Assembly (NCBI GenBank): GCA_021203815.1
Contig: JAJQAL010000023.1
Coordinates: 3,878-40,406 of the forward strand
Direction of reading: 5' to 3'
Source of the DNA: Coprobacillus sp.
GTDB lineage: Bacteria > Bacillota_I > Bacilli_A > RFN20 > CAG-826
DNA: 36,529 nucleotides
The first letter of the stretch is position 1. Every line of letters starts with the position of its first letter. The position numbers were made by a program, and so were the translations under genes. The notes beneath the pieces are model-generated. The model searched no databases. It had not been told where the DNA came from and saw only the letters and a program-made list of their open reading frames with translations. Below, one piece after another: positions 35,760 through 36,529 of this stretch.

Positions 35760-36513
35760 TGAATTTAATGAAAGAATCTCCGTCTTCATGGACTTTGATA
35801 TTGCGGGAGAGGTATGGACCTCGCTTATCTGCATGGTCATTATCCTCGTCCTCACTTTTATCGTCGGCTATATGGCTAAGCACCATGACCCCTTAAAGAA
35901 AACTAAAGGTTTACTATATCTATCCGAGTGGGGAGTGACCTTCTTCGATGGCCTGGTCCGCGATATGATGGGTCCTCAGTTTGAAGGTTTCGGTGGCTAT
36001 ATTATGATTATTGCTATCTACCTCTTCCTCGCTTTTATTTTTGGAATGACTGGACTTCCCTCTCCATTCACTAATCTCGCGGTTCCTCTCTCTCTTGGTC
36101 TATCGACCTTTCTTATGATACACGGGACCTCGATTTATTATAAGAAGTGGCGTTACTTTAAGCGATACATTGATCCTAACCCCATCTTCCTTCCAATTAA
36201 CTTAATTAGTATGTGGTCCCCTCTTATCTCACTTACTTTCCGTCTATTTGGAAACGCGATTGCTGGATGGGTCCTGATGTCGATTGTTTATAACGCTTTA
36301 GAGAATGCCTCCGCTGCGGTATTCTCGTTTGTGGAAAGCGGACTTGGTTCTATCTGGTTTGCCCCCTTTATCGCTCCCGCTCTCCACTGCTACTTTGATT
36401 TATTCTGCGGCTTCATCCAGACGACTGTCTTCATCTTCTTTAGCATGATTTTAATCAGTCAAGAAGCCCCAGAGGAAATAGAAGAAAAACTATCATTAGA
36501 AGGAGGTAGATAA
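35740..36513 (+). CDS. atpB: F0F1 ATP synthase subunit a
   Basis: 'LINLISMWSPLISLTFRLFGNAIAGWVLMSIVYNAL' and 'HCYFDLFCGFIQTTVFIFFSMILIS'. Start at ATG 35740 with upstream AGGAGA. Confidence 0.95.
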   Translation: MTVFASDEFNERISVFMDFDIAGEVWTSLICMVIILVLTFIVGYMAKHHDPLKKTKGLLYLSEWGVTFFDGLVRDMMGPQFEGFGGYIMIIAIYLFLAFIFGMTGLPSPFTNLAVPLSLGLSTFLMIHGTSIYYKKWRYFKRYIDPNPIFLPINLISMWSPLISLTFRLFGNAIAGWVLMSIVYNALENASAAVFSFVESGLGSIWFAPFIAPALHCYFDLFCGFIQTTVFIFFSMILISQEAPEEIEEKLSLEGGR

Positions 36514-36514
36514 T

Positions 36515-36529
36515 ATGAGTCCTGCTTTA
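36515..36529 (+). CDS. First codons of the next atp gene (probably atpE, subunit c); truncated
   Basis: AGGAGGTAGATAAT then ATG AGT CCT GCT TTA at window end; standard atpB-atpE order. Confidence 0.5.

Noticed and set aside
1-36529. UGA recoding (Mollicutes code 4)
   Set aside because: TGA serves as the natural stop of several genes at the expected protein lengths (ispF, argS, addB), and Trp is encoded by TGG.
1-36529. CRISPR array, prophage or IS element
   Set aside because: No spaced direct repeats, transposase, integrase or phage structural motifs seen; gene content is housekeeping.

Overview
The window is 36.5 kb of compact, AT-rich bacterial chromosome. Gene content suggests a low-GC Firmicutes/Mollicutes-like lineage using the standard code, with TGA as stop. 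Housekeeping genes dominate. In order: partial FtsX-type permease, ychF, ispF, argS, rpoE (delta), fba, CysQ/IMPase, Nfu, tRNA-Gln, ABC ATPase plus FtsX permease, LicA-like kinase, tRNA-Ser(GCU), archaeal-type proS, degenerate GGDEF/EAL membrane protein, tRNA-Ser(CGA), two CNNM/CBS proteins, SpeE-like Rossmann protein, zinc-ribbon membrane protein, rdgB, tRNA-Gly, trxA, TraX-like, zinc-ribbon CPBP protease, YigZ/IMPACT, Mrp, Xaa-Pro peptidase, glpK, short addB, addA, DUF5677-like protein, TGS-uridine-kinase-like protein, atpI, atpB, start of atpE. I see no CRISPR array, prophage or IS element. The strongest unexplained signal is regulatory: at least eight genes, mostly the first of their transcription unit and on both strands, have a -10 hexamer 6-8 nt from the start codon and no Shine-Dalgarno. 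Other genes have clear SDs. This suggests systematic leaderless transcription. Other points of interest are an addB-addA-DUF5677-like overlapping operon, a dead-looking GGDEF/EAL protein paired with proS, a structured leader before atpI, and a hairpin containing both stop codons of a convergent gene pair. All calls come from reading the sequence; no searches were run.
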